A stretch of 64,000 bases of DNA from Calendula officinalis (GCA_963853835.1 OY970832.1:33616208-33680207), one strand, 5' to 3'; numbered from the stretch's first letter, positions 29,730 to 43,476 are shown. Numbers and translations are program-made. Notes: generated by a model not told the origin, from the sequence alone.

Positions 29730-32449
29730 CGTAATATCCCAAAAATCAGGGGAAATTAAATTTTTTTTAATAAAATAAAAAGTAACATTTTCCCCAAAGT
29801 ACAAGTACACGAAAGGTCCCACTCTTTAATAACTTTAAAACTGAACCGTCTCATGGTTTAATGCAGAAAATAAAGTAATTGTTTTAAAAACATTTGACTC
29901 AAAATAAAAGTTTGAAATCCAAATCCATAAAAGCTCATCGAGTAACAGCTCATCCAATTCACTTGCTCTAATACCTGCAAAATGGGGGGGGGGGTGTTTG
30001 GGGTCAGCCACCGCTGAGTGAATAATCAACACAATAAACATACACATACAAACAATCCACACCACATAAGTGATCCCTAAAGACTCTACTCAATTCTCAA
30101 TTACTCAAATTTATTTCTCAGATTGTATTACTCGGATTTTAATTTATATAGCGCGCTAGTGTGACTTGGGCCGAGAGATCAACCTCGGCCCGTCTCACAC
30201 CACCTCAAGACTCAACACCTGTACTCTTCGGTGTTGAGTCAAAACGTCTCGCACCAGTACTCTTCGGTGCCAAGACAAACGTCTGACACCAGTGCTCTTC
30301 GGTGTCAAGTTAAGTATATTATGTTTAATGTTTTAACTCAAGAACTCAGAACTCAGATAACTCAGTAAACAGATAACTTAGATCATGATTAACTCGGATC
30401 ACAGGTAACTCAGATAAATCGCACAATCAATACTCAAGCTCAATCAACAAGACAATTCATAACATATAGCACATAATCATGAATCGAAAGTAAGTACAAG
30501 TTTATAGTGAGATTACCAACCTCGAATAAACGTAAGCTCCTGAATATCCTTAGCACGGAAAAGCATCTCTAATAAGGTCCTAGAAGGTCCTACAAATCAC
30601 AAGGAAGCTCGGGTTAGGATTAGGCTCAAAGGTTGTTTCGGCAGAAACTAAACAGCACTCAGCACTTTCGCGGGAACGGTTATAACACTCAAACCGCTCA
30701 CTAGATTATATTCAAATTTTTATAGTAGCTAAAAGATTCAGAGGACTACAATTCGACAGAAGACCTCGGAACTCGAATCCAAACAGAGAGGGCTCAAAAC
30801 AGACCCGCAAGTCAGAAAAGCTGTACCGAAAAAAAAAACTGGTGCGACCATTGACAAAAACAGCGATAACTTTTGAACGACAAATCATATTAACGAGCCG
30901 TCAGCGGCATCAGAAAGAGGACTCAGAAAACTAGAGTCCAGCGCGGGCCAGAATTCCAAAAACGTATTTTAAGTGTGACAAAAACGGACTTAAGCTCAGA
31001 CCACACAATCTGTCAAAAATTCAGCATGTAGTTTAAACCCGTTTTGAATCCCGACATCAACCCGTTTATTCCCGAGGCCCCCGACAGCCCCGAAATCCAT
31101 TTTTAACTCAGAAATTTATTTTAAGAATAATTTAACTTCTTCTTTTAAAATCTCTTTCGGTTTAGGAAACCAAGAACCATACGGGTTCGATTTCCGGTTT
31201 TCGGTTATTAAAACGTTTAGATCATAAACCCGTGATCTTTACCAAAACCGACATCTAACAAACTGCAGCCCCTAAAACAGTGACTAAAACTCGGAACACT
31301 ACTCAAGAGGAATTTGGACAAAACGATTTAACGACTATAACTAGAAGCCAGCAACTTCTCGGTACAACGATCACATTAACAAACTCGATAACCAAATTAG
31401 AAATAGCCAAACAAGCTAACAAAACCCAAACCCCTTAAGGTTCGGCCACAACCCCTGCAACAACGAAGGTAAAATCTCGAGAAAACAAGATTTAATCACA
31501 CTGACAACAAAAGGGAAGAAAACTACCGAAGAGAACACGGACTCCGGCTCGGGAGGACACAAATCTGGAACAACGGCTTGGCTCGATCACAACTGACAAC
31601 ACTCTCAATCCCTTCTGCTCGGAGAAAAGTCTAGCTCGGTTTGTCTCATTTGACGATAAATCTTCACTCGTTTGTTCCCTGTTCAGCCGTATGCCCCCGA
31701 GGACAAAATCAATCAAGGATTAACACGCTTAAAAGAATCAAGAGGAAAAACATGAAGGAAAATGGTTTTTACCGAATAACATGCTGCTACAAAAAAATAA
31801 ATATGGCGATTTGAAGCTCCTCTTCAACCGTCCAAGCTAAATATAAATCCCCAACTCAATCTTCAACAATTGTCCACGTGTATGTTGTGATACTTGCTTG
31901 CTGCCTCCAAGGAATTAAATTATCCCCCAACTCAATTGCACCTTGAATTAAAGATACAACAGTAATCCATATGGGGCGGTGGCCATGCGACCTACTTCTT
32001 CTCTTTTATCCATCGCCAATTACAAATTGCGAACAGGAAAGTCGATCGAACGATGGGTGGGTTATTGGTTGTATGACGGCAGATTAGAAAGGTAATTAGG
32101 GGTTCTCTAATTTTCCTAACTCTTAAGTATTAGATTACACCATGGGCCGTAAGCCTATCTCTACATCGGGCTACAAGGAGGCTACTCAAAATTGGATCAA
32201 AGAGAAAAGAAAGACGGTCGGGTCCGGGCCTTGGCCAAATGACCGGCCTGCCTCAAAAGAATACCGCTAAACTCTTACAATTAACTAATCAGTCCAAATA
32301 ATTAAAATCGTCTAACTAAAACGAACCGTCTAATTATAGGTCGCCTAATAAATTCATTAATGACAAATATTAACTATTTAAACTGTATAATTCATTTTTC
32401 TATTGACTAAAATTAATTACTTACATAATTTAAATTTCGGGGCGTTACA
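29730..32449 (-). repeat. 3' LTR of the LARD-like Gypsy
   Basis: 2720 bp; begins CGTAATATCCC (one change from TGTAACATCCC in the other copy) and ends GGGGCGTTACA on the plus strand. Contains the three-hairpin array at 30209-30310. It lacks a 57-bp stretch present at 38524-38580 of the other LTR. Confidence 0.9.
30209..30310. repeat. Three tandem hairpins with constant loop and changing stems
   Basis: Stems GACTCAACACC/GGTGTTGAGTC (11 bp), GCACC/GGTGC and TGACACC/GGTGTCA around loops TGTACTCTTC, AGTACTCTTC and AGTGCTCTTC; period about 36 bp. The array is repeated in the other LTR at about 36899-37003. Confidence 0.85.
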
Positions 32450-32570
32450 ACTCAACTCCACTTGAAATATACTTCGTCCCCGAAGTCATCGCTCGGAAGA
32501 AACGCAGGGTTGTGATCTCGCACCTCTGACTCTGGCTCTCGCAACTACTCATACAATCTCCCGTCTCTAA
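32450..32570 (-). pseudogene. Remnant of the Gypsy pol C-terminus and polypurine region
   Basis: Minus frame REPESEVRDHNPAFLPSD then DFGDEVYFKWS with a stop, the usual tail of Tekay-type pol. It is next to the purine-rich AGTGGAGTTGAGT that adjoins the LTR. Only about 30 codons remain. Confidence 0.7.
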
Positions 32571-35500
32571 CGGTGTAAAATGATAAGGCTAAAAATAATA
32601 ATAATAATAATAAATAAATAAAAAATAAAAAAACCGGGACGTTCTCTAAGGATCTCGTTTATCTCAAAAAGAAAAGGGATGCCGATAATAAGCACAAAAT
32701 AATCACGATACTCTGCCGAAGGCATCCTCTTGTTCACATAGTCCGACACAGTTGTTGCACCCAGCGGTTGACGTTGCGTTGAATCTCCGATTCAAATCCA
32801 CTTGGAGATTTGTTACGATTTGGTTTGTGGCGACAGATGATCTCGACGTGGTACTCTGTCATCCAATTCGTGCTTGCAATCATACTCGACCCTCTCACGG
32901 CGATAAAAATAAGTTCTTATGAAAAACTTTCCCGCACAGTTCCAACAAATTAATACTTTTACATTCTTTCAACATATAACATCTTATTATTGTCCATCTC
33001 TATCAATAAGCAGCATCTCAAGGTCGTCTTCTATATAGGACTTTAGTTTGTTTTAAAACAAAATAAACAATTTAGAGGTTCATACTGCTATCAAACAACA
33101 CACAACAAGTACATAATTCACATAAATGTATTTTATCACACATAAACCTCAGATAATTGGCAACTCATGCCTCTTACTCAACTCTCCACAACTTGTTTTT
33201 AACTCAACACAAGCTTATATCATCAATTTTAACTCAAATCTCGTTTAAAGACTTCTCACTAGTCCACATAATGTATGTATTTACTCGCTTTTACGATTTT
33301 TCACATGATCAAATTTAATTATTAGACCACTCGAACAAATAATCTCTCTTTTAAGCCGCGTTATTAGTTCCCTTGCTAACTCATAATTAATAATCTTTCG
33401 CTAACTCTTTTTAATATTGCTCGTTCAATTCATTTTAATGATATTTATCAACTCAATTAATGATTTTATCAATTAGCTCGTTAATTAACTTCTCGCTTTG
33501 TTCACATTTAATTTGTCTCTCGATCAATTTGACTCACCATCCACTTATTTATCTCATTTCATTTTAAGTTTCAAACGCTTCCACTTAATGTTTTCTCTTT
33601 ACTCGATTAATTAATTAATCCATTAATTCTCATGTACTCAACTACTCAGTTATTTCTCATTCCCAGCATAAAGTTTCCTCGTTACTTTATATTTTTATTG
33701 TTTTCTCGATTTAGAAAATCATATATTTTAATAAAATTTTATTATTTGATACACTTATATTTTTCTCGTGTGCTCATTTCAATAACTGTTATCGATTTAG
33801 TAATTACTCCATGAAGCATAATATTTGGTGACATTCGATTTAATAGTTTAACTTGATATTCCGCTTAGTTCAAATTAAATATTTGCTTATAATAAAATTT
33901 TCTCATTTGATTTATTTTAAAAATTTATTCGCTTAACTTGATTTAGTAGTTCTCCACTGGTTTAAATTCTTATTTTTTAAACTTATTGTAATAATTTATC
34001 ACTTTAACTCGATTTGAATAATTCATAAATAAATTCTCATTATTCCAATTTATAATTTCTCATTATCTCATTACTTATGTAATTATAGCACTTGTTACTT
34101 CTCATTTGCACAATTACGCTTGGTTATTAATTTCTTACAATTTGATAATTACACCATAACATGAATTTAATTATTCTCAATTACTTTTATAAAGTCTCTA
34201 ATTATATGCATATACATGTCTCGCACAGAAATATAATTTTATTGGTTAATTCACTTACTATTTTTCTCTTTTGCTTATCTGAGTTGTTACTCTCGATTTA
34301 ATAATCCCCATAATTACGTTTTTCTCATTAAACTTGATTTATTAATCTCCATAAGTTTATTATACGAATTTAATAATTCACAACTTTATATTTATTCTCT
34401 ATTCGCATTCGTAATATTGGCGGTTTTTTTTCCCTTTTACCACCACTCAACTACACTTGGAGAAAACTCGTCCTCGAGTTTAGAACTGGCACTCCTACCA
34501 TCATAAAATAAACCATCATTGGATACATATTTTAAAGTCTCATTTATTTACTCAACAATCAAACTCTTATGCACATGTGTGAGTAACGTATACTCTTTAC
34601 GCCCCTCTCACACCCCTACTCATTAATTTTATCGCTTTATAAATGAATTCATTGCTCTTATTAGGTGTTAGCTTTCTCATTAGCCTTCTCATGGATTCTC
34701 ACCTCCTTATTAGATTTTCTCAATTATAACTCATTACTCTTTATTAGTCTCATAATTTCTTCTCTATCATTGTCTCATTACTAATTCGTCATTTTATGAC
34801 GTCTCATAAGTCAAGATTGTTACATTTATTAACACCACAACTTGTTATTTCGCGTTACACATCCACGATTATCTTTTGTTCAAATCTGAGTATTAATCCT
34901 CTTTTTTGTTTCCCAAGGGCATATTTGGTATTATTATTACCATATAACAATTTTTGTCGTTAAATAAAATTCTCGTTTAATTCGTATTGAATAAAGCTCG
35001 TAAATTTTCTTGCCGCTTAACTCGTTAAATAACTCATTTTGGGTTCCTCATTTCTTTCAATTAATAATGTTTCAACTTTACAACTTTTATTAACTCTATC
35101 AAAGTTTTATCTCTTACTCAATTAATTGATCAGTAATTGCATAACTTCTTATTACTCCATTTATTAAACTGAAAATCTTCAATAACCAGTTTTATTTGCT
35201 CGACACAACTATTTATTAGATCAAACATTTTGACTCAAATTAGTAGTTACTTATAACTTTATATATAATTTTCCATTTAATTCGATTAAATAAATGTTCA
35301 TTCATCTCTTGATTTATTAATTCCTCATAACGAATTACTTATTATATTATTCGATCATTATTCTCTATTCCCAATTTAATAATTCTCAACACATAGATCT
35401 CTTCATTTAAATTTGTTTTGGATAATTTCTCATTTATCGATGACCCATGAATTTGATAATTTAACAGGAATTAATTTGTTCTCAATCATTTACTTTTACT

Positions 35501-36423
35501 CAATCATTATTCTCTATTTCCAAACATTTAATTTACTTCCTTATTATCCAGATTATCAATTTATCATTAATGATTCTTACTCAATTTGGTTTAATAAACT
35601 TTCACTTGATTTGTTTGGATAACACCTTATCAACTTAAATCAATAATCTCTTATGTAATTGTTTATTATTTTCACATAAATCTCGATTTAGTGACGTTTT
35701 CACATGACTCCTTATCACTTAACATTTCTCTTATTTTGATTGTTCAATCGTTCTCGATATATTAATAACTCAATTAAGTCATTTAACGAATTCAACCCCA
35801 TTTGGTTTATTAGCCTCTCTCTTGACATGTTTTGAAAACTCTTTATCACTTCGTGTTTGATGATTTTCTTATTCAATTGATTGCACTCTTTTTCTCATAA
35901 ATCTCTTTTAGTGATTTTTATTATCAACTATTTTATATAATATTTGGGGGTTTTCATGATACTTAAATGCTTGACCAATGGTCTCCTTGAATCCTTTTCG
36001 AAACATAGACACGAGTCATGTGCGTATAATAATAGGGGCCCTCTAGTATTATCCGCACCTACCCATGTCATGGTTTCGAGCCAGTTTCAAAAATTCCACG
36101 ATCTCCCATCCTCATACCATCCACATAACAAGTAGTTCACAACAGTACATAGAGTATATATATTTATATATAGTCGCACAATTCATGCCCATCTCAAGTT
36201 AATTCTCTTTTATTCTCTTACTAATCAATGTCCCTCGCGACGTTTTTAATAAACTAAATAACTCATTAATAAGTACTAGAGGCATAAGGCCGTCGTGATG
36301 CGCTGCTTCTTGATTTGGATTTTGACTCATAAAAAAAAACATTTGAAAAACTCATTTGAAAACTCATGCTTCAACTTGAGTTTGGAATCCACCCCTTGTG
36401 AACCCAATTCTTTCAAGCCAGAG
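32571..36423 (-). other. Non-coding spacer of the LARD-like Gypsy
   Basis: A small AAT/AAAT repeat at 32588-32632, then about 3 kb of unusually TC- and AT-rich plus-strand text with recurring CTCGATTTAATAATTCTCA-like phrases (about 33000-35930). No ORF above 70 codons with any motif. 35940-36420 is GC-richer leader sequence next to the primer-binding site. Confidence 0.65.
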
Positions 36424-36435
36424 CTCTGATACCAA
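36424..36435 (-). other. Primer-binding site of the LARD-like Gypsy
   Basis: Minus strand TGGTATCAGAGC, three bases from the LTR end at 36439. Confidence 0.9.
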
Positions 36436-36438
36436 CTT

Positions 36439-39177
36439 GTAACATCCCAAAAATCAGGGGAAATTAAAACGTTTTAATAAAATAAAAAGTAACATTTTCC
36501 CCAAAGTACAAGTACACGAAAGGTGCTACTCTTTAATAATTTTAAAACTGAACCGTCTCATGGTTTAATGCGGAAAATAAAGTAATTGTTTTAAAAACAT
36601 TTGACTCAAAATAAAAGTTTGAAATCCAAATCCATAAAAGCTCATCGAGTAACAGCTCATCCAATTCACTTGCTCTAGTACCTGCAAAATGGGGGGAGTG
36701 TTTGGGGTCAGCCACCGCTGAGTGAATAATCAACACAATAAACATACACATACAAACAATCCACACCACAAAAGTGATCCCTAAATTTCAATTACTCAAA
36801 TTTATTTCTCAAATTTTATTACTCGGATTTTAATTTATATAGCGCGCTAGTGTCAGTTGGGCCGAGAGATCAACCTCGACCCGCCTCACACCACCTCAAG
36901 GCTCAACACCTGTACTCTTCGATGTTGAGTCAAAACGTCTGGCACCAGTACTCTTCGGTGCCAAGACAAACATTTGACACCAGTGCTCTTCGGTGTCAAG
37001 TCAAGTATATTATGTTTAATGTTTTAACTCAAGAACTCAGAACTCAGATAACTCATTAAACAGATAACTCAGATCACGATTAACTCAGATCTCAGGTAAC
37101 TCAGATAAATCGCCCAATCAATACTCAAGCTCAATCAACAAGACAATTCATAACATATAGCACATAATCATGAATCGAAAGTAAGTACAAGTTTATAGTG
37201 AGATTACCCACCTCGAATAAACGTAAGCTCCTGAATATCCTTAGCATGGAAAAGCGTCTCTAATCAGGTCCTAGAAGGTCCTACAAATCACAAGGAAGCT
37301 CGGGTTAGGAGTAGGCTCAAAGGTTGTTTCGGCAGAAACTAAACAGCACTCAGCACTTTCGCGGGAACGGCTATAACTCTCAAATCGCTCACTAGATTTT
37401 ATTCAAATTTTTACGGTAGCTAAAAGACTCAGAGGACTACAATTCGTCAGAAGACCTTGGAACTCAAATCCAAACAGAGAGGGCTCAAAACAGACCCGCA
37501 AGTCAGAAAAGCTGTACCGAAAATAACTGGTGCGACCATTGACAAAAACAGCGATAACTTTTGAACGAAAAATCATATTAACGAGCCGTCAGCGGCATCG
37601 GAAAGAGTACTCAGAAAACGAGAGTCCATCGCTGGCCAAAATTCCAAAAACGTATTTTAAGTGTGACAAAAACGGACTTAAGCTCAGACCACACAATCTG
37701 TCAAAAATTCAGCATGTAGTTTAAACCCGTTTTGAATCCCGACATCAACCCGTTTATTCCCGAGGCCCCCGACAGCCCCGAAATCCACTTTTAACTCAGA
37801 AATTTATTTTAAGAATAATTTAACTTCTTCTTTTAAAATCTCTTTCGGTTTAGGAAACCAAGAACCCTACGGGTTCGATTTCCGGTTTTCGGTTATTAAA
37901 ACGTTTAGATCATAAACCCGTGATCTTTACCAAAACCGACATCTAACAAACCGCAGCCCCTAAAACAGTGACTAAAACTCGGAACACTACTCAAGAGGAA
38001 TTTGGACAGAACGACTTAACGACTATAACTACAAGCCAGCAACTTATCGGTACGACGATCACATTAACAAACTCGATAACCAAATTAGAACTAGCCAAAC
38101 AAGCTAACAAAACCCAAACCCCTTAAGGTTCGGCCACAGCCCCTGCAACAACGAAGGTAAAATCTCGAGAATACAAGGTTTAATCACACTCACAACAAAA
38201 GGGAAGAAAACTACCGAAGAGAACACGGACTCCGGCTCGGGAGGACACAAATCTGGAACAACGGCTTGGCTCGATCACAACACTCTCAATCCCTTCTGCT
38301 CGGAGAAAAGTCTAGCTCGGTTTGTCTCAATTGACGATAAATCTTCACTCGTTTGTTCCCTGTTTAGCCATATGCCCCCGAGGACAAAATCAATCAAGGA
38401 TTAACACGCTTAAAAGAATCAGGAGGAAAAACATGAAGGAAAATGGTTTTTACCGAATAACATGCTGCTACAAAAAAATAAATATGGCGATTTGAAGCTC
38501 CTCTTCAACCGTCCAAGCTAAATAACCTTCAAAGTAGGAGTTCGGGATCTTGTCATGAGCATGCTCCAGAGAAAATCCCCAACTCAATCTTCAACAATTG
38601 TCCACGTGTATGTTGTGATACTTGCTTGCTGCCTCCAAGGAATTAAATTATCCCCCAACTCACTTGCACCTTGAATTAAAGATACAACAGTAATCCATAT
38701 GGGGCGGTGGCCATGCGACCTACTTCTTCTCTTTTATCCATCGCCAATTACAAATTGCGAACAGGAAAGTCGATCGAACGATGGGTGGGTTTTTGGTTGT
38801 ATGACGGCAGATTAGAAAGGGAATTAGGGGTTCTCTAATTTTCCTAACTCTGAAGTATTAGATGACACCATGGCCCGTAAGCCTATCTCTACATCGGGCT
38901 TCAAGGAGGCTATTCAAAATTGGATCAAAGAGAAAAGAAAGACGGTTGGGTCCGGGCCTTGGCCAAATGACCGGTCCGCCTCAAAAGAATACCGCTCAAC
39001 TTTTACAATTAACTAACCAGTCCAAATAATTAAAATCGTCTAACTAAAACGAACCGTCTAATTACCGGTCGCCTAATAAATTCATTAATGACAAATATTA
39101 ACTATTTAAACTATATAATTCATTTTTCTATTGACTAAAATTAATTACTTACATAATTTAAATTTCGGTGCGTTACA
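36439..39177 (-). repeat. 5' LTR of the LARD-like Gypsy
   Basis: 2739 bp, TG...CA ends (TGTAACATCCC ... GTGCGTTACA on the plus strand), about 95 percent like the other LTR by eye with a few indels. The open frames within (36542-36769, 37530-37724) occur in both LTRs but have no motif and are not called genes. Confidence 0.9.
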
Positions 39178-39182
39178 CTTTC

Positions 39183-41792
39183 CTTATTTAGAAAGTTTCT
39201 ACTAATAAACATTTCCATTTTTAGCATCCAAACATATAACAAAAACACCAAAACATTTAACATTTCACCATACATCAGTGTTTGACTATTTTAGTCAACA
39301 CAACATTTCATTTTTATTTGTGATGACTTCATTTCTGAAAAACATTTCTAATAAGACTAACTAAGTATTATTTACATAATAAATAAACATAATTAATTAA
39401 ACGTGACACAGTATCGAAGTTAACCCAAAACCCGACACATCTATGTATTACCCGACCACCTAAGTGGCGAGGCACACACTCGTGACTCACCCCAACTCGA
39501 CCGACCCACCACAAGGTGGTGTGTCATTCTCTTTTTGAACTTTTGATCATTATCCTTATCTTGTATTCAAACTTTAAACCAATTCTGATCCTACTAGAAC
39601 TCATAAACCCTACCTATATAAACCACAACTAACCACAAAACCCTTCTTTTGCACCTATACTCGACGGCCAAGCATCCCCAAACCCAAACCCTACTTCGTT
39701 CGTTCGAGCCCTCGTGTTCTCGACTTCCATTCGTCTGATCGCAAGGTATAAAACCCAATTCTCTTTTATTCGTTTTTCTAGTTGTTTCGGTCCCTTGTTT
39801 TGAACCCGGGACAATGACCTAAAGCCATATGGTCTCGGCAACCTTTGTATTCGATACCCGACGTGCATGCATGCATGTCAACGGGCTTGTTTGTTTGTTC
39901 GTTTATTGTTTCGTTCGTCTCCTTATTCGACGTTTGTGATAAACCCTAAACATTAATCTAGTTCGTATTGTGATTTTGTATAAACCCTAGATCATAATCA
40001 CGTTTTGTTAGTTTGATAAAACCCTTGAAACCCTAATACTAGATTGTGATATTGTTGACTCGACTCACCGGTGCCGGTAGCCGGTGACGACCCGTTTGTT
40101 GAACCCGAGACCAACAAATCAAACCCTAGCTGAAACCGTCATTTTTCGACCCATGACCCATGGCCCGAAACCTAAACCCAAGTCGAAACTAGGTTTAACC
40201 CTAGTTGACCCGTTCGACTATCGTTGACCCGAGATTGAAACCCTAGTGGTCCCATAAGTTTGTTTCATGTCGAGGCCCGTACTCGGCCCATCCGTGACCT
40301 AAAACCTAAGAACCCTAATCGGGCCAAGGCCCGTAGTTGTCCCGTTCGATTAAACCAAACCGTGTAATCCATTTGATTAACCCAAACCGTGAGCCTTAGT
40401 CATCCCATTAACTAATCCGAAACCCATTTGGGCCCAAGCCCAAACCTATAGCCTATATTCGGCCCAAGTGGCCCATTATGTAATCCTTTAGCACATTAGG
40501 TCCATTAGTGATCCCAAGTATTCTTGTTAAGCCCAATTAACCTTTTGAGCCCATTGAGTCCATTATGGCGGGCCTTGGCCCAAGTGTCGGCCCATTAAGC
40601 CAAATGTAGGCCATTACGCCAAATCAAAGGCCGTTTCTCTTTTAACCCATTATTGTATCCATTTCGGCCCATTAAGGCCAAATAACCCTAATCTGATACA
40701 ATGTCACAAAACACAAAACATAAGACGAACATATAACATAAACAAACCTATGCAATTTATTACTAGTACGCATGTGCGTTAGCTTTGTGTTGATTAGATT
40801 ATTATTGCGTTTAGGCGCTGGGAGTCTTTGATGAGATTCTTTGAGTTTATCGAGAGCTAAGCTTTGCCCAGGTGATTCCACAACCCCTTTTTACTGTTTT
40901 TACTGTTTTATAAACTTTGGAGTGAAAAACATAATTATGCTACCATTACTTTAAATGACTGTGCAACATCATTTCACATTTCATATCGCTTTGGCATGAT
41001 AGACAATTCTTATGCTGGAAAGGTTACCAACAATCATTAACTAGTGGATCTAGGCCCTGGATATGCAAATAGTACTATTAGTTGACACTCATCATATCAA
41101 CAGTTTAATCATCACTTGGTTATCCAAGACATTCGGGAGTGCATATCTAGAAAAGAACGACAACATTTGGAGTTGAAGTGTTGATTGTGGACTTAGGGGT
41201 TGGTATATTAACTCAATGGACTAGCTACCTGTTGGGGATCACAGTCGTGTGATGTCATAACATAACAAACGTTTTCAACACATTTTTATATCTTAAAAGT
41301 AGTATTGTAGATTTCTCTACAATTATATCACATTTTAATACTTATTTTATAAACAATGACAGTGTTAAACTCATATTTTATCAGTCATAAAATTATTTTA
41401 TCAACAAACATTTTGGGTAGCAAACACAACATTTTATCATAGACACTATAACCCTGTGGATTCCCTCAACATTATTTGTTGACCCTTTTACTTATGTTTT
41501 TCAGGTGTCTTAGGAAATCAGTGAAGTTTGGAAGGATATGAGCAGTGGCATTGTCGTGAGCCATGAATGAACATTTAAGTTTACGAACAATCATTTCATT
41601 TTCAAAACATACTATTTTAGGAAACTACTATTTTTGGAAACTTTCCAGTTATAGGAAATAAATAATTTTATTTTGTTATTTGCGTGGTTGTTTATTTACT
41701 TAATTTTTGCTATGTCATCATGAAAGTTACACCTCCGTTCTTCCGCAAAACATCTTAAATGACGTAAAACTCATTTTTGGCGGGGTGTGACA
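39183..41792 (+). repeat. Gypsy-1 5' LTR, main part
   Basis: Continues the LTR begun at 29688-29729. TATATAAA at 39615-39622 is a probable TATA box. Several AAACCCTAA telo-box-like words follow (about 39945-40135). Ends GGGGTGTGACA. With the first 42 bp the LTR is about 2.65 kb. Confidence 0.88.
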
Positions 41793-41795
41793 GAT

Positions 41796-41807
41796 TGGTA
41801 CCAGAAC
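41796..41807 (+). other. Primer-binding site of Gypsy-1, diverged
   Basis: TGGTACCAGAAC three bases after the LTR; two changes from TGGTATCAGAGC. Confidence 0.7.
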
Positions 41808-42046
41808 TTAAGTTATAGTGAATTAGCAATGCTAGTCTATAACTATCAAAAGTTTTTTGGACAAAACAAAACTTTTACAAAAACCATACGTTCATGGCAC
41901 ACTGATTCTCATATCATGGAAGCTTCATTGTTCTTAGATTAGAACATTGCCTTAGACAGTTTTCCCTTTAGATTATCATTTATTATGAATTGTCTAAGTG
42001 CCCAAAATTTTGTAAGCTAATGTTTTATTGCGACTTATTGTTCTGT

Positions 42047-42358
42047 ATGTCGTCAGTGAGTGTTATTGATATTTCGTCCAACTCCGAGTACGACAGTGAT
42101 CAGAGTACTGCTATGTATAGAAGATGTCGTACGCCTCCATTATCACGAAGGTGCCATCTTGCGCGGTTACCGTTCCTGTCACCGTTGTCAGATTGTCTAC
42201 GCCGGAATAGCCCTGCTATCCTAGTTTATCCCAATGGACCTTTGCCCTTAAGCCCGGAGAACATCCCTTCATGTATCGTCTAGTGGAAGATGGCGACTTT
42301 TATATAGTCAAACCAGCGAAGAGGCAACAATCTGAGCCAGAAGATGATGATGAGTCGT
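42047..42358 (+). pseudogene. Leader ORF upstream of gag, frameshifted
   Basis: An acidic-ended small protein is readable in two frames. The first part starts MSSVSVIDISSNSEYDSDQ and continues to about 42235. The second, in the next frame, continues HPFMYRLVEDGDFYIVKPAK and ends in an acidic tail EPEDDDES with a stop at 42356-42358. It lies between primer-binding site and gag. I do not recognise a domain. The codon-like second half suggests it was once translated; confidence is modest. Confidence 0.5.
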
Positions 42359-42716
42359 AGCCATGTGTCTAAATTCGACCTTTCAATTATTAATAATACT
42401 TTATGTTTTAGCTATTTAAAAAAAAAAACTAGATCTAATTAATTATTTTCTTTTGCCTAGTTTGGCGGGATGTGCAACTCTTTTCAAAATTTTAGCTATT
42501 AGGAAAGTGTTTTAACAAAAGTGATATTTTAGTATAAAAATTTATAGTAATTTCTTTCGTCTCTACTACTACTACGTCTTTTATTATTACGACCATTGTA
42601 TTTATATTTTTCTCTTTTTCTTTAAACAATTAAACGTTCCTACTTTTCCTATTTGATAAATTTTCTTTCTTTAAATTCTTTTAATTGTATTGTGTTCCAT
42701 GTATCAGAAAGTCATC

Positions 42717-43476
42717 ATGGCCCCAAGAGTTAATCGTACTGAAGAGACTGGAGAGCAGATGGTGGAACGTCAAATTGTTGAAGCACTTGCCCAACTAAAC
42801 GCAGCAAGAGGAAATGACGGTGGTGCTCCATGTGGTGGAAAAAACAACGGTACAACACGTCTTTACAAGAAATTCTCGCATTTCGCGATTTGTTTTAACT
42901 AAACCATTCTTTTCATTTCTTTCCATGATTGTTTGTATCTTCAACTAAAAAATGCTAATAGCCAAAAATGTTAGTTTAAGACCTTTACCTCTTGTCATCC
43001 TCTGACTTATGTTGGCTCCGAAGGAGTCATTGTTATGATCAACTGGACCGAAAAGGTGGAATCTATCTTCAGTATCATCCAATGTGCCACTAATAATATG
43101 GTGAAGTATGCTGCTAGTAACCTGTCTAAGGAAGCGTTATCATGGTGGAACTCCCAAGTGCAAGTCCTAGGTCATGCTAATGCTATGACTTGGAATGCGT
43201 TTAAAGATTAGTTGACTGAGAAGTTTTGCCCGAGAAGAGAGCTGCATAAGGTTGAAGTGGAACTACATAATCTGTCCATGGTTGGATCTGACATTACCGG
43301 ATACACTACTAAATTCCAAGAACTAACTCGTCTTGTCCCTCATATGATTTCTCCTGAGTTTAAGCGAATTGAGAGGTATATATATGGATTAGATGATCTC
43401 GTTCGTACTCACGTCACTGCTGCTCAACCTACGAATTTTGAAGATGTTGTGAATCGAGCAACAAGGCTGATAGACG
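42717..43476 (+). pseudogene. gag: Gypsy-1 gag, N-terminal and capsid part
   Basis: Starts MAPRVNRTEETGEQM at 42717. A small rearrangement near 42850-43000 breaks the frame. The capsid (Retrotrans_gag) resumes with WTEKVESIF, SKEALSWWNSQV and, after a TAG at 43210-43212, LTEKFCPRRELHKVEVEL and YTTKFQELTRLVPHM to the solo LTR insertion at 43476. The product would form the virus-like particle core; this copy is dead. Confidence 0.85.

Larger units (their letters stand above)
29730..39177 (-). mobile_element. Pol-less large Gypsy derivative (LARD-like)
   Basis: 9.4-kb minus-strand element with 2.7-kb LTRs, flanked by CTTTC (29725-29729 and 39178-39182), inserted 42 bp inside the Gypsy-1 5' LTR. 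The 4-kb interior has a primer-binding site and a short integrase-tail remnant but no gag or pol ORF. Such elements must be copied by enzymes from a full relative; Gypsy-3 is in the same broad group. Confidence 0.92.

Noticed and set aside
36542..36769. 75-codon frame present in both LARD LTRs (also 29835-30065)
   Set aside because: Repeated because the LTR is repeated; no motif, and one copy differs by an indel in a G run.
39940..40150. Interstitial telomere repeats
   Set aside because: Scattered AAACCCTAA words, not tandem; best described as telo-box-like promoter words in an LTR.
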